Below, in pieces: positions 24,601 through 32,266 of a stretch of DNA of 64,000 nucleotides. A model generated the notes under the pieces. The model was not told the origin of the DNA, made no database searches, and was given only the letters and a program-made list of their open reading frames with translations. How positions within the stretch are numbered: the first letter of the stretch is position 1; each line of letters starts with the position of its first letter. This DNA is from Neoarius graeffei (Eukaryota; Chordata; Actinopteri; Siluriformes; Ariidae), in NCBI RefSeq assembly GCF_027579695.1, contig NC_083583.1, positions 23,085,099-23,149,098 of the forward strand. The letters are read 5' to 3'. The position numbers and the translations under genes were made by a program.

Positions 24601-24862
24601 ATAAGACTACTGGACAAAACTGTATTTAAAAATTTTTTATAAAGACCAAAATGTTATTTTAGTGTTACTGTGTTGTTAATCAGACTTAGCCGATTCCTGC
24701 TGGGATCTCATCAGAGAGCAGTGTTAGAGTTGATCTGTCTTTGTGTGTCTCTCTGTCATTATGTAGATGGCAGGGAAAGAGATCGAGATCGACAATGACC
24801 TAAAGCCACTGCAGTTCTACTCTGTAGAAGATGGGGACAGAATTCTGGTGCGCTGGTCCTGA
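3503..24862 (+). CDS. tbce: tbce: tubulin-specific chaperone E (tubulin folding cofactor E), complete coding region in 16 exons
   Basis: Cofactor E binds alpha-tubulin and, with cofactors C and D, assembles the alpha/beta-tubulin heterodimer in the cytosol. Exons: 3503-3629, 7042-7126, 12877-13053, 13170-13255, 13353-13452, 14869-14971, 15127-15203, 15535-15630, 15747-15811, 18766-18830, 18923-19075, 19298-19451, 19609-19677, 21304-21363, 21449-21540, 24767-24862. All introns start GT and end AG, and the phases join without a break: 1605 nt, 534 codons plus TGA, close to the 527 residues of the human protein. The CAP-Gly domain is near residues 20-85 with the signature GKHDG at about 56-60. 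Leucine-rich repeats follow at about 140-360 (for example [16 protein letters not shown]). A ubiquitin-like domain fills roughly the last 90 residues and ends LVRWS. The order and wording match vertebrate TBCE throughout. An in-frame TAG lies three codons before the first ATG. Two further in-frame ATGs (3530, 3533) align better with the human N-terminus, so the true start may be one of those. A non-coding first exon is possible but not identified. Confidence 0.96.
3681..5465. repeat. repeat-derived part of tbce intron 1
   Basis: Holds T-runs (3663-3687), a GC-rich block 4210-4700 with several overlapping open frames on both strands (likely repeat-derived), and a segment about 4790-5465 that is an inverted copy of sequence flanking the Tc1 element at 38274-39883. 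A ttagattagattagatt-headed LINE-type tail (about 4960-5090) is inserted in it. Confidence 0.55.
5183..5253. repeat. (TG)n(TA)n microsatellite
   Basis: A pure TA run of about 60 bp preceded by a short TG run, inside tbce intron 1. Confidence 0.97.
5469..6855. mobile_element. Kolobok-like foldback MITE with ~315-bp inverted arms
   Basis: The arms 5469-5785 and 6546-6855 are inverted copies of each other with few differences. Both outer ends abut TTAA (5465-5468 and 6856-6859), and the termini read AGGGATAATTCGGGATTTTT and AAGGATAGTTTGGGATTTTT. A TTAA target duplication with an AGGG-type end is characteristic of Kolobok elements; piggyBac also uses TTAA but has different ends. The centre holds a compact nested palindrome at about 5990-6085 and no transposase. 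The mirrored 67- and 75-90-codon frames in the arms are repeat shadows. Confidence 0.75.
5990..6085. repeat. nested palindrome (hairpin) inside the foldback element
   Basis: ggcgcaaagacacc ... ggtgtctttgcgcc encloses gcagcgcctgaaaacgggtt/ttcaggcgctgcg twice. Single strands could fold into a large cruciform. Confidence 0.85.
7042..7126 (+). CDS. tbce: tbce coding exon 2 (CAP-Gly core)
   Basis: Encodes [20 protein letters not shown] and on to the Cys before the next intron. GKHDG is the tubulin-tail-binding signature of CAP-Gly domains. Acceptor aattgaag|ga, donor tgcag|gtaatg. It enters in phase 1 and leaves in phase 2. Confidence 0.95.
7487..8842 (+). mobile_element. hAT-type element with transposase N-terminal remnant
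   Basis: Inverted ends CAGGGATGTGATTTTTCC (7487) and its complement ccaaatcacatccctg (to 8842) bound the element. On the plus strand from 7728 the frame reads [20 protein letters not shown] then [19 protein letters not shown], a text I associate with N-termini of hAT-like transposases in fish. The frame then runs into a GC-rich module (7884-8190) and no catalytic domain follows, so it is non-autonomous. A clean 8-bp target duplication is not obvious. Confidence 0.6.
7884..8190. repeat. GC-rich A-B-A module, copy 1
   Basis: Two close copies (about 7885-8006 and 8071-8189) of a unit containing gctgggacctcccctgcccg and gtcgggctggagcc, separated by a B segment with acgtcccgaggcgcggggct. The same A-B-A arrangement recurs at 55889-56169 and a fragment at about 25575-25680. 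Confidence 0.8.
9131..9690 (-). mobile_element. LINE 3' end (Tx1-like C-terminus and tail)
   Basis: On the minus strand the frame from about 9657 encodes [20 protein letters not shown] and later [18 protein letters not shown], a C-terminal text I associate with fish Tx1-type LINEs. The 3' tail ends at 9131 in tttattgatccctttgggag and attagattagata-type sequence, a common fish LINE tail. Only the 3' end is present (5' truncation). Confidence 0.6.
9691..10262 (+). mobile_element. L2-like LINE 3' end
   Basis: On the plus strand, with one internal stop, the text reads RSLRSSSAP, then [19 protein letters not shown], a decayed reverse-transcriptase C-terminus of L2/CR1 type. The 3' end is an (ATT)n tract at 10234-10261, usual for L2-like elements. 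A poly-T tract occupies 10133-10166. Confidence 0.55.
10263..11585. other. tbce intron 2 stretch with short palindromes and homopolymers
   Basis: No gene seen. Contains a small inverted repeat (tgtatactgaaggagg at 10715 against cagtatacaagtgcacttcc at 10799), a cluster of acgttatt/aataacgtga palindromic units (10988-11150), poly-T runs at 11380-11408 and 11480-11499, and a G run at 11445. Confidence 0.6.
11586..12643. mobile_element. DNA-transposon-like element with AAACCTCGCC ends
   Basis: Starts aaacctcgcccggcagc and ends ccaggcgaggttt, an imperfect inverted terminal pair. The interior is a series of diverged repeats with the phrase ggtcaaaggtcatggtgcc (11708, 11849, 12122). No transposase is visible, and the superfamily is not clear. 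Confidence 0.5.
12242..12266. repeat. poly-C tract
   Basis: About 25 consecutive C residues within the preceding element. Length may be an assembly approximation. Confidence 0.9.
12877..13053 (+). CDS. tbce: tbce coding exon 3
   Basis: Encodes [19 protein letters not shown], the end of the CAP-Gly domain, and the linker through [11 protein letters not shown]. It matches the human segment HPTGGSFIRP and IGFDSIMKQQ. Acceptor ctcataag|tcaccc, donor acagca|gtgagt. The acceptor lacks a long pyrimidine tract but the phase (2 in, 2 out) is right. Confidence 0.93.
13170..13255 (+). CDS. tbce: tbce coding exon 4
   Basis: Encodes [15 protein letters not shown] and the short loop before the first full leucine-rich repeat. 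Acceptor attttacag|g, donor caccca|gtatcc. Phase 2 in, phase 1 out. Confidence 0.92.
13353..13452 (+). CDS. tbce: tbce coding exon 5 (LRR)
   Basis: Encodes [17 protein letters not shown] to [10 protein letters not shown], matching human VDLSKNLLSSWDEV. Acceptor tgtctcag|gc, donor cctcag|gtagat. An ATCC satellite starts only a few bases after the donor. Confidence 0.95.
13455..14375. repeat. ATCC-type satellite directly after tbce exon 5
   Basis: A long array of atcc/gtcc tetranucleotide units with a higher-order unit cattataattccgtccgtc that repeats many times between 13790 and 13960 and again to 14350. It begins about 7 bp after the exon 5 donor. The open frames in it (for example [12 protein letters not shown]) are repeat translations, not genes. 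A short continuation lies at 14665-14740. Confidence 0.95.
14376..14664 (+). mobile_element. LINE 3' tail fragment inside the ATCC satellite
   Basis: Ends cttggcaataaagctttttc tgattccaattctgat, a 3' tail style common to fish LINEs, and is flanked on both sides by ATCC satellite. No coding part is present. Confidence 0.4.
14869..14971 (+). CDS. tbce: tbce coding exon 6 (LRR)
   Basis: Encodes [10 protein letters not shown] and [18 protein letters not shown]; human has LSVLKVLVLNQTGITW. Acceptor tttcatag|a, donor tctcag|gtaggg. Phase 2 in, phase 0 out. Confidence 0.92.
15127..15203 (+). CDS. tbce: tbce coding exon 7 (LRR)
   Basis: Encodes [20 protein letters not shown] and ITDLKR. The pattern LEELYLxxNNI is a leucine-rich repeat strand and turn. 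Acceptor ttggcag|gtg, donor aaaaag|gtcgga. Confidence 0.94.
15535..15630 (+). CDS. tbce: tbce coding exon 8 (LRR)
   Basis: Encodes [18 protein letters not shown] through LSHLPR, matching human PTDVLQTVKLLDLSSNQL and IAHLPRLE. Acceptor (t)n tag|g, donor cccag|gtagtg. Confidence 0.95.
15747..15811 (+). CDS. tbce: tbce coding exon 9 (LRR)
   Basis: Encodes [18 protein letters not shown], matching human LEQLILSDTGISSLHFPD. Acceptor aacctcag|g, donor tacaag|gtaatc; phase 2 in, 1 out. Confidence 0.93.
15986..16286 (-). mobile_element. old V-SINE copy
   Basis: Diverged reverse-orientation V-SINE: the head (cctcatagcaagaaggttct on the minus strand) is near 16240-16286 and the core (tttagagtagccagttgacc) is near 16110. 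It is much more diverged than the copies at 32-62 kb. Confidence 0.75.
16689..16731. repeat. (TA)n(TG)n microsatellite
   Basis: A TA run then a TG run inside the SINE described at 16475. Confidence 0.95.
16795..17450 (-). mobile_element. PIF/Harbinger derivative with Myb/SANT-like N-terminal ORF
   Basis: The ends CGCTACGTTCACACTGCA and GGCTACGTTCACACTGCA are inverted, and TAA flanks both sides (16792-16794, 17451-17453), the 3-bp target duplication of PIF/Harbinger. The minus-strand frame from 17155 reads [12 protein letters not shown] and then [20 protein letters not shown], a Myb/SANT-like DNA-binding start of the kind carried by Harbinger elements. It breaks off within the terminal region, so the element is non-autonomous. 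Confidence 0.78.
17542..18076. mobile_element. MITE with ~50-bp inverted ends
   Basis: The left end CCCCTTTTTCATCAAAGCAG then TTCCAGGGCTGGTTTGGGGC and the right end (complement) CCCCTTTTCCACCAAATCAG then TTCCAGGGCTGGTTCGGGGC form a long terminal inverted repeat. The interior has no transposase. The superfamily is not decided because I see no clear target duplication. Confidence 0.65.
18766..18830 (+). CDS. tbce: tbce coding exon 10 (LRR)
   Basis: Encodes [20 protein letters not shown], matching human CKTSMFPSLKYLVVNDNQI. Acceptor attgtgaag|gc, donor actgag|gtagga. Confidence 0.93.
18923..19075 (+). CDS. tbce: tbce coding exon 11 (last LRR and cap)
   Basis: Encodes [20 protein letters not shown] and the cap to [11 protein letters not shown], matching human [20 protein letters not shown]. 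The donor GAG|gtgtgt keeps phase 0. An earlier GT at 19069 was rejected because it breaks the frame into the next exon. Confidence 0.93.
19298..19451 (+). CDS. tbce: tbce coding exon 12
   Basis: Encodes [20 protein letters not shown] to HPRYLTLIQ, matching human LPEERRRAELDYRKAFG and AHPRYQFL. Acceptor gcctcag|gtg, donor atccaga|gtgagt. Confidence 0.95.
19609..19677 (+). CDS. tbce: tbce coding exon 13
   Basis: Encodes [20 protein letters not shown] and LL, matching human [20 protein letters not shown]. Acceptor tttttcag|aa, donor ctgctga|gtgagt. A hAT-like repeat starts 45 bp downstream. Confidence 0.94.
19722..21262. mobile_element. hAT-like non-autonomous element ending beside tbce exon 14
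   Basis: Starts CAGGGCTCGACATTAACTTT and ends (complement) CAGGACTTGACATTAAGGAC; a related element lies at 21835-22750. The interior has no readable transposase and contains a smaller inverted-repeat insertion at 20112-20375. The right end is about 40 bp before the tbce exon 14 acceptor. Confidence 0.55.
20112..20375. mobile_element. inverted-repeat insertion within the hAT-like element
   Basis: gttatatcatccacctctag at 20141-20160 is repeated inverted as ctagaggtggatgatataac at 20336-20355, and the flanking aatatttat..gtatc text also inverts. No ORF is seen. Confidence 0.7.
21304..21363 (+). CDS. tbce: tbce coding exon 14
   Basis: Encodes [20 protein letters not shown], the start of the ubiquitin-like region. 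Acceptor cacatcag|cg, donor ttccag|gtaaga. The exon lies about 40 bp after the end of one repeat insertion and keeps its frame (phase 1 in, 1 out). Confidence 0.93.
21449..21540 (+). CDS. tbce: tbce coding exon 15 (ubiquitin-like domain)
   Basis: Encodes [20 protein letters not shown] through LHLTYTSSK; human has [20 protein letters not shown]. Acceptor tctttcag|gc, donor tcaaag|gtaaaa. Confidence 0.95.
21600..21632. repeat. (TG)n microsatellite
   Basis: A TG run about 60 bp after the tbce exon 15 donor. Confidence 0.97.
21745..23196. mobile_element. internally deleted Tc1-type element with nested hAT-like insertion
   Basis: The left end (cagtcaaaagtttgtacact) and right end (complement ccaatcaaaagtttggacac) are the inverted termini of a fish Tc1 family, with internal text such as ctttgcacactattggcatt and gaggtagtcacc. 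The transposase is missing. A separate element with CAGGGCTCGACATTAATGG ends occupies 21835-22750 and splits the Tc1 left arm. Confidence 0.7.
21835..22750. mobile_element. hAT-like non-autonomous element
   Basis: CAGGGCTCGACATTAA at 21835 and the complement CAGAACTCAGCATCAAC at the right end. Near-matching 8-mers (gtagaaca and ctggaaca) may be a diverged target duplication. No transposase. Confidence 0.5.
23613..24452. mobile_element. hAT-type MITE with 8-bp target duplication
   Basis: Ends CAGGGCTTTGAACC (23613) and its complement ggttcaaagccctg (24452). The flanks are attgcaat and gttgcaat, an 8-bp duplication with one change, as expected for hAT. The interior is rich in gttcc/ggaac palindromic text and has no transposase. 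It sits in tbce intron 15. Confidence 0.75.
24767..24862 (+). CDS. tbce: tbce coding exon 16 with stop codon
   Basis: Encodes [20 protein letters not shown] and [11 protein letters not shown] followed by TGA at 24860-24862. Human TBCE ends LQFYSVENGDCLLVRW, so this is the natural C-terminus plus one Ser. The 3' UTR continues downstream. I see no strong AATAAA before the Tc1 element at 25260; AATAAG at about 25072 is a weak candidate. Confidence 0.95.
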   Translation: MAGKEIEIDNDLKPLQFYSVEDGDRILVRWS

Positions 24863-25476
24863 GGACGCAGTTGGACCCCAGTGGACTCTGACTAATATCA
24901 GCCGCCTGCCATAACATGCGAATACAGAACGCTGTACAACATGAGCTCCTCCCACTCTTCTGTCCATCTTTTCCCAGTGTCTGGACGCACACTGATGCTG
25001 GAAGGTCAGCAGAGAGAATGGTGTGAAGGAAGCTGTGGGCTTACCTTTCACGTGTCTCAGAATGAAGTTATGAAATAAGATTTTATTGCTTTTTTTTTTT
25101 TTAGGTCGTGTAGAGAGAGGTATCTGTATTTTTCCTGCTGTAACAATAGGCACGTTTCCATCAAGGTTTTGGAACCTTCTGGGGAAACATGCTTTGATTT
25201 GGTCATTTCCCATCAAACTGCAGCTTGCCGTGGCAAGTGGAGGGTTTGTGTAAGATATACAGTTGTGGTCAGAAGTTTACATACAGTGACATGAATGTCA
25301 TGGCAATATTTGGGCTTTCAGTAATTTCTTTGAACTGTTCTTTTTCTGTGGCAGAATGTACAGCATACATCTTTAATAAAAAAACCCACTATAATTTGGT
25401 GCACAAGTTTTAATTTTCTTTGGGTTTTCTGAAATCAACACAGGGTCAAAATTATACATACAAGATCAAAAATATC

Positions 25477-26157
25477 TAGTGCTGTCAAAAATGTCGCGTT
25501 ATTAACGCGTTAACTTGACTCAATTTTAACGTTGATAATGTTTTTATCGCGAGATTAACGCTCTGTGACATGATGCCACGCCCCGCACAGCCAGAGTCCT
25601 CTGCCCTCCCCCGAAGAGCCACGGTGCTCGGCTTAGGTTTCGTTTTCCCATCGGGGGCTCCAGCCCCACTTTGCAGTGGCTGTGACAAGACGTGTTATGC
25701 TCTGCAATAAAAAAAAACATTGGTACAACCAGTGTTCGAACTATGCCGATATTTTCGGGGGGTCCCTTTTTTTCCCTTGGGGGGGGGGTGCTTGCGCTTG
25801 TCTCAGAGCGCGGATCTCCATCGCGCGCTCACTTCGGATATGCAAATGCTTCCCGTTACACACGATTGCTATGTCAATAAACATCATTTTGCCAATATTT
25901 TAGAGACCCCCCAACATTTCCCAAATCATGTTTTCAAGGGATCTCATGTCTGTTTCAGGGGATCTCGGATCCCCCGAGTACTCCCGTAGTTCGAACGGTG
26001 AGCAAGCCCATTCACTTTTTTATGCTGATAAGAGAATTACAATGGTTTTTCATGTGACAAAAATGTGCGATTAAATTGCGATTAATCGCGAGTTAACTAT
26101 GACAGTCGCGACATTAATCGCGATTAAATTAAATATTTTAATCGCTTGACAGCACTA
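25477..26157. mobile_element. hAT-type element nested in the Tc1 left arm
   Basis: Ends TAGTGCTGTCAA and TTGACAGCACTA, with perfect 8-bp target duplications AAAATATC (25469-25476, 26158-26165). The termini are rich in attaatcgcgattaa units. The interior carries a fragment of the GC-rich module (25575-25680) and a further segment bounded by gttcgaactatg and cgtagttcgaac (about 25730-26000). No transposase. Confidence 0.8.
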
Positions 26158-26803
26158 AAAATATCACATAATATTTGGGTAAAATGTCTCTTAACAAGAT
26201 GCACCTTGACCAAACATTTTTTGTTTATCATGAACAAGCTTCTGGAAGAATTCTGGTTGGATATTTCACGATTCTTCATGGTAGAATTGGTAGAGATCAC
26301 TCAATCAATCAATCGTTTGTTTTTCTTGGCATGGATTCGACTTCTAAGCACAGTCCATATGTTTTCAATAGGGTTGAAGTCAGGACTTGTTTTAAGCTTA
26401 ATGTTAGCCTGCTTTATCCTCCACAACCAGTTCTGATGTCTGTTTGGGTTCATTGTCCTGTTGGAACTCCCAAGTCGTGTTTAAGTTTCTGATGGTTTAT
26501 GCTGAAGAATTCTGAGGTAGTCCTCCTTCTTCATTATTCCATCCACTTTGTGCAATGAACCAGTTCCACTGCCAGCAAAACAGCCCCAGAGCATGATGAT
26601 CCTACCACCACCACCAGCTGGTACAGTGTCCCTCTGTACATGGTGGTCATTGTGGTCAAACAACTTGATCTTTTGTCTCATCTGATCATACAGCTAACCT
26701 CCAGAAGGCTTTTTCTTTGTCCGTGTGGTCAGCTTCAAACTTTAAGCTTGAAGGTGTCAGTTTTGGAGCAGGAGGTTATTTCTTGGATAGCAGCCTCTTA
26801 GAC

Positions 26804-27090
26804 TACGTTCAGACTGCACCCTGAAACGACCCATATCCGATTTTTTTTTTTTTGCCTATATGCGACCTGTATCCGATTTGTTATTGACAATCTGAACGAC
26901 ACAGATCCAATTTTTTCACATGCGACCCAGGCCGCTTGGATATGTGGTCCTAATTCCGATGCGTATCCGATATTTTCACATGCGACTGCAGTCTGACCGG
27001 ACAGGTCGCATTCATGCGACCTACACGTCATCAACAAGAGACAAACGTCACTATTCTGCGTTGGCTAATCCCGCCTCTTTGGTGGAAAAC
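26804..27090. mobile_element. Harbinger-type fragment nested in the Tc1 element
   Basis: GACTACGTTCAGACTGCACC at the left end and internal phrases such as tatccgatttgttattgaca and gacctacacgtcatcaac match the family of 16795-17450. The right end is not clearly resolved. Confidence 0.6.
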
Positions 27091-28066
27091 AACAACATTT
27101 GTACAGTTTTCAGAATTTAAATAGACTTTTATAGAACTGATCAAGCTAATGGTGGATTTGGTAGGGACCTGGATGTTGATCTGTTAGCCTGATTAAATAA
27201 AACAGTTTCTATAACTGATTTATAACTTAAACCATACAAGATTATAAGATTGTTCTGGAAATTTCCAGTAATTTGACACCTTCGGTCTCATTAGTCTGCT
27301 GCCCACATTAATCAGATTATTGTGTGAGTTCCGCCGCCGCCACAAAAACCACATCGCCAGGTCTATGGTGATCTGAACTGTACGCAGTGATCCATCCGCT
27401 TCCAGTTCATGGCAGGGCTGTGCCATGGTGGTTCCCAGGTTGTTCCTGACCATCCAAACCAATTTCCTTTCAGCTGAGGGTGACAGTTTGGGTTTTCTTG
27501 AAGCAAAGTGACTACACATCACAATGACTTGGATACAATTGTTTGAACTGATCTTGGAATCTGCAGTTGTTTAGAAATGGCTCCAAGAGACATTCCAGAG
27601 TTGTGTACATCTACGATCCTCTTTCTCAGACCTGCACTGAGCTCCTTGGACTTTCCCATTTTACTGTATTTTGGTCAGTCCAATGAGTGCTGTAAGCAAG
27701 CCCTTTTTATGAAGGCACAGACAAGCTACCAGCTGTAGTCAATCATAATCACTAACAGGAAGTTAAGAGACCTCGGCCTTAGCAAGATAAAAGACATTTT
27801 GGAAGTTTCAGCACCTCTGAATTAATAATCTAAGTGAGCGTATGTAAAATTTTGACCCTGTGTTGATTTCAGAAAACCCAAAGCAAATTAAAACTTGTGC
27901 ATCAAATTCTAGTGGGTGTTTTTTTTTTTTTTTAAAGATGTATGCTGTATATTCTGCCACAGAAAAAGAACAGTTCAAAGAAATTACTGAAAGCCCAAAT
28001 ATTGCCATGACGTTTATATCCAAGATGACATTCATGTCACTGTATGTAAACTTCTGACCACAACTG

Positions 28067-29029
28067 TATTAGTCTGTGTGAGACATGTTATACTGTTCAA
28101 TATACAACTCTAGTCATTAGCTAGAAGCCACTCCGAAAATAATTAACATCAATCAATTATCAGGATGTCAGCTGCTTCTTCTAGCTATTTGGTTTCTGTT
28201 GGTTTATTGCTGCTCTGCTGTTTTTCCCCTCTCTCCCTCTAAATCCCTCCAAATTTCATCCCAAATTTCATACGAAAAATTTTTGAAATGAGACAAAATA
28301 TTCCTGTGTAGCTGTTAAGTAGCTATACTTTGTGGGGTGCGATAAGTATAACATCTGGTAAACTGTTAGTAATTGCTGATATTTGAAAATGCAGGACAGG
28401 AGGGTAGGCTGTTATGTGAAAGCTTACATTTGACAAATACCACAAAATACGATAGTCCATGGAATGCAATGTGATTGGACATCCTCTCCAGGCACGACTG
28501 TACACTCATCCACTTTAACTACTGCAATACTCAAAAAATCTGACCCAATATTGCACTTCTTCAAATAGTACTATCTTGGTGAATGTAACAAAATGAATGG
28601 CAGAATAAAAATGTCTTAAATCTTGTAAAGTCTTGATTTTGAAACTCGAAATTGTCTATTTGAGGACATGTGGTGTGTTGGAAACGCTACACAATCTGGA
28701 ATATGAACTGAAAAGGTTTCTGGAACTGTGGCCAAGAACGGTTCCTGAAGGGTCTTTCCTACAATGGAAAGTTCTTAAGTTCCCTGAAAAAGTGAATGTT
28801 CGATTAGACAGAACCCTGACTGTGCGCTACTGCTGCACGCAGTAGTCACTTCTCAACACTAGATGGCACCGGTGACAAAGAACTGTACTAGTGAAATCAA
28901 GTCTAGCATTCGCAAAAGCACTACTGTGAAGTGAAATCAATAAGAAAGTATTAGCAGTATATAAATGACATCATCCTGATTAAAAAGGCAGCTCATAGCC
29001 AGTGATGCTGGTCATGAGATCTATACTAC
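28067..29029. other. intergenic stretch with no recognised feature
   Basis: No gene, RNA or clear repeat recognised. The short open frame at 28633-28845 has no family resemblance that I can see. Confidence 0.5.
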
Positions 29030-29158
29030 TAAAGGAAGGCTGTCTGTCTCTCTGTCTGTCTGTCTGTTCACCTGTGCAAATCAACACAGCTGGATGCACA
29101 TAGTAAATACTTTGCACATGGATTGGTGACGCCCTGGAGGGGCCCAAAACATGGGATG
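29030..29158 (+). mobile_element. possible Helitron-like terminus
   Basis: tctatactactaaaggaagg followed by a ctgtctgtctgtc run resembles 5' ends of animal Helitrons (TC start, AT-rich then simple repeat). The minisatellite follows directly. No 3' CTRR hairpin end was located, so this is tentative. Confidence 0.25.
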
Positions 29159-29159
29159 A

Positions 29160-29950
29160 GTGCTAATCCAAGACACTATTCATTTTCCATAGGCTACATG
29201 CTTGCGCTAACACGCTGTGCTAATCCAAGACATTATCGTTTCCCATAGGCTACATGCTCGCGCTAACACGCTGTGCTAATCCAAGACATTATCGTTTCCC
29301 ATAGGCTACATGCTCGCGCTAACACGCTGTGCTAATCCAAGACGTTATCGTTTCCCGTAGGCTACATGCTTGCGCTAACACGTTGTGCTAATCCAAGACA
29401 TTATCGTTTCCTGTAGGCTACATGCTCGCGCTAACACGCTGTGCTAATCCAAGACATTATCCTTTCCCATAGGCTACATGCTCGCGCTAACACGCTGTGC
29501 TAATCCAAGACATTATCATTTCCCATAGGCTACATGCTCGCGCTAACATGTTGTGCTAATCCAAGACACTATTCATTTCCCATAGGCTACATGCTCGCGC
29601 TAACACGCTGTGCTAATCCAAGACATTATCGTTTCCCATAGGCTACATGCTCGCGCTAACACGCTGTGCTAATCCAAGACATTATCATTTCTCATAGGCT
29701 ACATGCTCGCGCTAACATGTTGTGCTAATCCAAGACACTATTCATTTCCCATAGGCTACATGCTCGCGCTAACACGCTGTGCTAATCCAAGACATTATTG
29801 TTTCCCATAGGCTACATGCTCATGCTAACACCCTGTGCTAATCCAACACCCTATTCATTCCCCATAGGCTACATGCTCATGCTAACACCCTGTGCTAATC
29901 CAACACCCTATTCATTCCCCATAGGCTACATGCTCATACTAACACACTGT
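29160..29950 (+). repeat. minisatellite with 56-58 bp unit, about 14 copies
   Basis: The unit gtgctaatccaagacattat + cgtttcccataggctacatg + ctcgcgctaacacgct repeats head to tail. Two subtypes alternate: 'gacattatcgtttccc' and 'gacactattcatttccc'. The last three units share ctcatgctaacaccctgtg. Open frames here such as MFPIGYMLMLTPCANPT are repeat translations. Confidence 0.95.
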
Positions 29951-30529
29951 GTACAGCCTCGGCAGGGAATCCCCTCCCCAACTTGCCTGGGAGTTTTGAT
30001 TGTACGGGACCTCGCAATCAGCGCTCCTCACCAGAGACTTTCACTAGGACTGAGTTTATGTCACTGTGGAGACGTGGGGAGTGATTTATGTCATTTTGAC
30101 AGAACACAGCGAAAACGTATCACGTGTCCACTCAACTCTCCACTTGGCCTTCTAGACCTGTTATACAAAGGTACCATTCAGAGGAAATCAGGTTCACGGG
30201 CAATAACTATTAGTTAGAAGGGAAGGAAAGCTAAAATCTAATTTCTTTCACCAGTTCGAGTTGAACAATGCATTATATCAACTTCTCATCAAGGAGACAA
30301 TGAATGAAGAACAATGTAGGCATAATCAACAAGGAGCTTAAATCTAGGGGTCATTTCACTCTGTGTAATTATCTGCCACAACAATTACTGATTTGAACTG
30401 TGTATACAGTCTGGGCTAGAAAGAAATCCGCTCCAGCCTAGCATTATCATACGAGTGTGTATTTTTCTTACAGCTGTTGGTGGTGCTGTTGCACTTGGTT
30501 CTACAAAAATCTAAAATAACCTGCCTTAA

Positions 30530-31208
30530 ATGGGAACTGAAGTCATTTTGAAACTTGCTTTATTTCTTAATTAACGTGTTATTCAATTACGTTTTCGGTT
30601 TCAGTAACCTTACATCGTGACTCGTATTGGCAACTAATTGCAATTAAATATTATACTTTTCGGCCTATTCGGTTTTTAGCCATGTTGAATTTAGTTCGTT
30701 TGGTCCACGGCAGGCGTCGCTTATCCGCGCGATCTTCACGAGACTTGTGCGAGACTTCGAAACGTCAAGTGTCAGCCTGGTGTCAGTGCCGCCATTTTGA
30801 AAACTATTTTCCAAACGAAATATTGCACAAAAACGAGTTTAAATGACGATTACTGCCGACTTTTTTCAAACTTTCCTGATTGCTATCAAAATAAACAAAA
30901 ACTTCCGGCTTGATTATGTCAGCATTCAAAGGAGGGTGCGCGTGTCTTTCGGCAACGTTGGCAGATGTTGGTCACTTTTTGATTTCCGCTGTACGTTTTA
31001 CTTCCGTCCTACGATGTCTCGCACAGGTCTCAACAAATCTCGTTTACGGCCATTGCTTTGACATATGGACTGATATATTACAGAGCATATTTCAAACACT
31101 CATAACTTGCTACAGCAGTGACAAAATGGCTCTCAAAAATGCATTCCTATATTTAATAAAATGAGAAATAGAATTTTGATGATAAAAAAATTTGCCTTCA
31201 GTTCTCCT
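30530..31208. mobile_element. Kolobok-like MITE
   Basis: TTAA at 30526-30529 and 31209-31212 flanks ends ATGGGAACTGAAGTCATTTT and (complement) AGGAGAACTGAAGGCAAATT. The target site and terminal form fit Kolobok. A second, left-truncated copy is at about 62667-62970. No transposase; the open frames at 30843 and 30910 are not convincing. Confidence 0.75.
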
Positions 31209-32266
31209 TTAAGATATGTGTTAACAGGATGTAATCTGATATTAAACCTTATACTGATGTCTTTTTGTCTCTGAAACCCAAGGGGACTGTTTATACCATT
31301 TTATACTAGGCACCTCTGTTCTTTAGCCACATTTAAAAATAAAATAAAAAAAGGCTTAGTTTTACTGAACCATCACTTAGCATCAGAGGATCACAGAATA
31401 CAGAACACTATTCCAAATTATTATACACGCAGGACACTTTTTCCATGGAATAAAAACATGTATTCTGTTCCCTTCTCGTGGGTTTATTGATGACATGCAA
31501 TACTGTTATCATATCGCTTATACTCCATGTATTACGCCACTCTCCTCAATGGAGAATGAGCGTGTAATATTATAATATTGCACATTGGCGCTCATGTGAA
31601 AATCCAATGGCAAAACTTTTCTGTTGCACATGCGCACAATCCTTTCTTTGTCGGCCGGGAAAGAGAGAAGATGAGGCTAATCCAGTGCTAGGTTTAAGCA
31701 CTAAATAAATAAACTGGAAACTGAAACTAAAGATGCGCTGAACACCCAAAAGGCTACCAAAACTTCATTAGATATTCTTCATGCATATTTATAAGAGAAA
31801 AACAGACCAACGGACATTGAAAAACTGGAAGAGAGGCACGTTGGAGATGTAAAACTTCCATGCTAGACAATGATTGTGACAGTTTGTAAACAAATATGGC
31901 CGCGAGGTTTGCTTCGTTAAAAGTGGAAGATTTTGAGAGAATTTTAGCTGCCAGGTCACTCCGTTGTGTGTAGCTGTCAATGTTGATTTTAAAAGTAACG
32001 AAGCAAATTACACAGGGAAAAAAAATAATCAGCTGGCCTGCACTAGCACTACACCAGCTGGAAGGTAACCGGACTGCCATGCTAACGGCACCGAGTTGCG
32101 GGTAAGCTCAGATTAGCCTTCGCTAACGCTACTGCTGAATGCTACGCCAGCTGGAAGTTAACTGGACTGCTGCACAAACAGCACCGAGTCGCAGGTAAGC
32201 TTGCATTGGCCTTTGAGAATGCTGATATGAAGAGCATGTGTATGTATTAATAGTAATAATAATAAT

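Larger units (their letters stand above)
25260..28066 (-). mobile_element. Tc1-like element, decayed, host to nested insertions
   Basis: Long inverted ends (about 210 bp) start CAGTTGTGGTCAGAAGTTTA on both sides and abut TA (25258-25259, 28067-28068). On the minus strand, transposase remnants are legible: SAERKLVWMVRNNLGTT near 27470 and GGGRIIMLWGCFAGSGTGSL near 26590. The frame is broken by stops, deletions and two insertions (25477-26157 and about 26804-27090), so no protein is expected. Confidence 0.85.

Noticed and set aside
25676..25989. Overlapping frames in the nested hAT element
   Set aside because: Three overlapping frames in G/C-run sequence with no transposase motif; repeat shadows.
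29798..30217. 139-codon open frame over the end of the minisatellite
   Set aside because: The first half is the minisatellite itself (repeated FPIGYMLMLTPCANPT) and the remainder has no family resemblance.
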